Source of the DNA: SIG587 sp045649505
GTDB lineage: Bacteria > Bacillota > Clostridia > Oscillospirales > Acutalibacteraceae
Assembly (NCBI GenBank): GCA_045649505.1
Contig: JAZRQA010000007.1
Location: 1 to 17,690, forward strand
Direction of reading: 5' to 3'
Length of the DNA stretch: 17,690 bases
Of the stretch, positions 15,363-17,690 are shown piece after piece. The notes beneath the pieces were generated by a model. That model had not been told where the DNA came from, made no database searches, and saw only the letters and a list, made by a program, of their open reading frames with translations. A program made the position numbers and the translations under genes. Position 1 is the stretch's first letter. Every line of letters starts with the position of its first letter.

Positions 15363-16598
15363 TTAATATATTGGGAACTGTGCGCAAAGTTCCTGAACCT
15401 CTTTGCTAACTCTATCCTTATTGCCTTCAAAATCATTGATAATATCGGCAATCCAGTTAGCGATAAGCTTCATCTCCCCTTCCTTAAATCCACGGCTTGT
15501 AACGGCAGGAGTACCGATTCTAAGACCGCTTGTTATAAAGGGACTTAAGGGTTCGTTGGGAATTGTATTTTTGTTGGCGGTAATATGAACCTCGTCAAGA
15601 CGATGCTCAAGTTCTTTACCTGTAACATTATTATTGATAAGCTTTAAAAGCATTAGGTGGTTGTCGGTTCCACCGGAAACAATATCTATACCGTTTTCAA
15701 CAAGACCGTTACATAAAACGGCAGCATTTTTAACAATTTGCCGCTGATATACCTTAAACTCATCGGTAAGTGCTTCACCAAGTGCAACAGCTTTAGCTGC
15801 AATTATATGCATTAAAGGACCGCCCTGAGTACCGGGGAATATTGCCTTATCAATTTGCTTTGCAAGCTCCTCACGGCACAGTATCATACCGCCGCGGGGG
15901 CCACGCAAGGTCTTATGGGTAGTGGTTGTTACAACATCTGCATAGGGCACGGGAGAGGGATGAACGCCTGCGGCAACAAGTCCGGCAATATGTGCCATAT
16001 CAACAAGAAGATACGCACCAACCTCATCCGCAATTTCACGGCAACGGGCAAAATCAATAATTCTTGAATATGCACTGGCACCAACAACAATAAGCTTGGG
16101 CTTGCACTCAAGAGCAATTTTGCGCATCTCGTCGTAATCTATCATTTCGCTTTCCTTGTTTACACCGTAAGGAACAATATTAAAATATTTACCCGAAATA
16201 TTTACGGGAGAGCCGTGGGAAAGATGTCCGCCTTCGGAAAGATTCATACCCATAACGGTATCACCAGGATTAAGCAGTGCAAAAAACACTGCAAGGTTGG
16301 CGTTTGCGCCTGAATGAGGTTGAACATTCGCGTGCTCTGCACCGAAAAGCTTTTTGGCGCGTTCACGGGCAATTTCCTCAACGATATCAACACACTGACA
16401 ACCGCCGTAATAACGCTTAGAAGGATAACCTTCGGCATATTTGTTGGTAAGCACACCACCTGCCGCAAGCAAAACTGCACGGGAAACAATATTCTCAGAT
16501 GCAATAAGCTCAATATTATGGCGCTGACGCTCAAGCTCAAGTTCGCAAGCCTTCGCAACTTCACTATCGAAGTTTTTAAGCTCTTCAAAAAAGTTCAT
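15363..16598 (-). CDS. glyA: Serine hydroxymethyltransferase
   Basis: PLP enzyme that turns serine and THF into glycine and 5,10-methylene-THF. 411 residues, typical for bacteria. Lys229 in VVTTTTHKTLRGPRGG is the PLP Schiff-base lysine. IELIASENIVS, NKYAEGYPSKRYYGG, NVQPHSGANAN, DMAHIAGLVAAG and FPGTQGGP are further SHMT signatures. AGGAGG at 16607-16612, eight bases upstream, fixes the start. It lies 18 bases behind purL and directly ahead of fhs. This joins one-carbon supply (GlyA, Fhs) with a consumer of the purine pathway. Confidence 0.98.
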   Translation of the reverse strand: MNFFEELKNFDSEVAKACELELERQRHNIELIASENIVSRAVLLAAGGVLTNKYAEGYPSKRYYGGCQCVDIVEEIARERAKKLFGAEHANVQPHSGANANLAVFFALLNPGDTVMGMNLSEGGHLSHGSPVNISGKYFNIVPYGVNKESEMIDYDEMRKIALECKPKLIVVGASAYSRIIDFARCREIADEVGAYLLVDMAHIAGLVAAGVHPSPVPYADVVTTTTHKTLRGPRGGMILCREELAKQIDKAIFPGTQGGPLMHIIAAKAVALGEALTDEFKVYQRQIVKNAAVLCNGLVENGIDIVSGGTDNHLMLLKLINNNVTGKELEHRLDEVHITANKNTIPNEPLSPFITSGLRIGTPAVTSRGFKEGEMKLIANWIADIINDFEGNKDRVSKEVQELCAQFPIY

Positions 16599-16616
16599 AA
16601 AGTCTTCCTCCTAAAA

Positions 16617-17690
16617 TTATTTAAAATATTTTACGGCAGACTTAAACATACCGATTTCATAGTTACCTGGGACATTTTTATAAAGTCCCGAACCAATACG
16701 CTCACTATGACCCATTTTACCAAAAACTCTGCCGTCAGGAGAAGTAATACCTTCGATTGCATACATAGAATCGTTAGGATTAAAATGAATGTCACTTGTG
16801 GCATTGCCCGATAGGTCAACATACTGAGTTGCTATCTGACCGTTTTCAGCGAGTTTTTTGATAAGCGCCTCATCGGCAAGGAAACGACCTTCACCGTGAG
16901 AAATCGGAACAGTATAAACATCGCCTACATTAGTATCTGCAAGCCAAGGAGATTTATTGGAGGCTATGCGGGTATGGACAATTCTTGATTGGTGACGTGC
17001 AATAGTATTAAAGGTAAGCGTAGGACAGCTTTCATCGGTATCAATAATTTTACCATAGGGCACAAGACCAAGCTTAATAAGCGCCTGGAAACCGTTACAG
17101 ATACCGCACATAAGTCCGTCACGGTTTTCAAGAAGATCTGTAACACCGTCTTTTATCTGAGCATTACGGAAGAATGCTGTTATGAACTTACCGCTTCCGT
17201 CAGGCTCATCACCGCCGGAAAAACCACCGGGGATAAATATCATCTGTGCATCCTTAAGGCTCTCGGCAAAGCGTTCAACACTTGCCTGAATACCTGCTGA
17301 AGAAAGATTGTTAATAACAATTATTTCCGGCTCGGCGCCTGCATCACGCATAACCTTGGCAGAATCAAACTCGCAGTTAGTACCGGGGAATGCAGGAATA
17401 AGAACCTTGGGCTTAGCGCACTTAATTGCAGGTGCAACTCGCTGTTCAGCCTTATATTCGAAGTTGCACATAGGAGTTTTTCGATCCTCTATGTTACAGC
17501 TATATACACTTTCAAGCTTATCTTCATAAAAGTCAAGCAGTTCATTAAGACAAATCTTTTCATCGCCCAGAGTTATAACGCCCTTATCGGTAATAGTACC
17601 AACAAATTTTGCACCATCAATATCCTCAGTTGCTTCCATAAGGAATCCGCCGTAGCAATAATCAAATACGCAGTGGTTACACATAGCATC
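16617..17690 (-). CDS. purL: Phosphoribosylformylglycinamidine synthase, C-terminal glutaminase part (runs off right edge)
   Basis: Purine biosynthesis step 4: FGAR + Gln + ATP to FGAM. Only about 357 residues are in the window. The frame is open through the right edge (the last six bases read Asp-Ala upstream of the first Met), so the ATG at 17684 is internal rather than the start. The visible part ends the synthase domain (CYGGFLMEA, then GVITLGDEKICLNELLDFYEDKLESVY) and holds the class I glutamine amidotransferase domain: PAFPGTNCEFDSA, IPGGFSGGDEP, the nucleophile Cys in GICNGFQ and the His/Glu pair in SHGEGRF. This fused layout is that of the large single-chain enzyme of about 1200 residues, rather than the PurSQL type. 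Confidence 0.93.
   Translation of the reverse strand, partial: DAMCNHCVFDYCYGGFLMEATEDIDGAKFVGTITDKGVITLGDEKICLNELLDFYEDKLESVYSCNIEDRKTPMCNFEYKAEQRVAPAIKCAKPKVLIPAFPGTNCEFDSAKVMRDAGAEPEIIVINNLSSAGIQASVERFAESLKDAQMIFIPGGFSGGDEPDGSGKFITAFFRNAQIKDGVTDLLENRDGLMCGICNGFQALIKLGLVPYGKIIDTDESCPTLTFNTIARHQSRIVHTRIASNKSPWLADTNVGDVYTVPISHGEGRFLADEALIKKLAENGQIATQYVDLSGNATSDIHFNPNDSMYAIEGITSPDGRVFGKMGHSERIGSGLYKNVPGNYEIGMFKSAVKYFK

Noticed and set aside
16314..16814. 166-codon plus-strand open frame across glyA and purL
   Set aside because: Antisense to two well-conserved genes and without family features; a shadow of codon usage.
1..17690. CRISPR arrays, tRNA or rRNA genes, riboswitches, phage genes, toxin-antitoxin pairs
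   Set aside because: I saw no spaced repeat array, cloverleaf, conserved rRNA stretch or riboswitch core. The ribbon-helix-helix pseudogene has no toxin partner beside it.

Overview
The window is AT-rich, with strong AGGAGG-type ribosome binding sites, TTG starts and intrinsic terminators ending in T-runs. Its gene families (single-chain PurL, GPH symporter, GH2 hydrolase, SDR-type mannonate oxidoreductase) point to an anaerobic gut-type Firmicute, probably an uncultured Clostridia/Oscillospiraceae member. The taxonomic call is inference from composition and protein style.

Layout. 1-208 (-): start of an unrecognised membrane protein that leaves the left edge. 409-2389 (+): an ABC exporter and a small four-cysteine protein, closed by a hairpin that also serves the converging operon. 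2444-6230 (-): an operon of a GPH-family sugar symporter followed by a GH2 glycosidase. 6434-7663 (+) and 7669-8547 (-): two different AraC-family regulators, tail to tail, each divergent from a catabolic operon. 8678-13055 (+): uxaC, uxuA, an SDR-type mannonate oxidoreductase (uxuB) and kdgK, closed by a strong terminator. 13056-13662: a 600-bp decayed strip with a ribbon-helix-helix pseudogene broken by one stop codon, the N-terminal stub of a CCFFG-type (SLOG-like) protein, and the C-terminal end plus right terminal repeat of an IS3-like element. 13663-17690 (-): purL (C-terminal part only), glyA and fhs, a purine/one-carbon operon.

How it works together. The symporter probably imports a glycoside or glucuronide and the GH2 enzyme cleaves it. 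Released glucuronate (or galacturonate) would pass through UxaC, the SDR oxidoreductase, UxuA and KdgK to 2-keto-3-deoxy-6-phosphogluconate. The aldolase that would finish the route is not in the window. Both divergent intergenic regions carry short direct repeats spaced exactly 21 bp next to promoter elements. That is the geometry expected of AraC-family operators, and these repeats are the most interesting non-coding signals here. I see no wholly new multi-gene system. The best leads are the operator repeats, the unexplained C-terminal extension of the GH2 enzyme, and the degraded strip at 13.1-13.6 kb.
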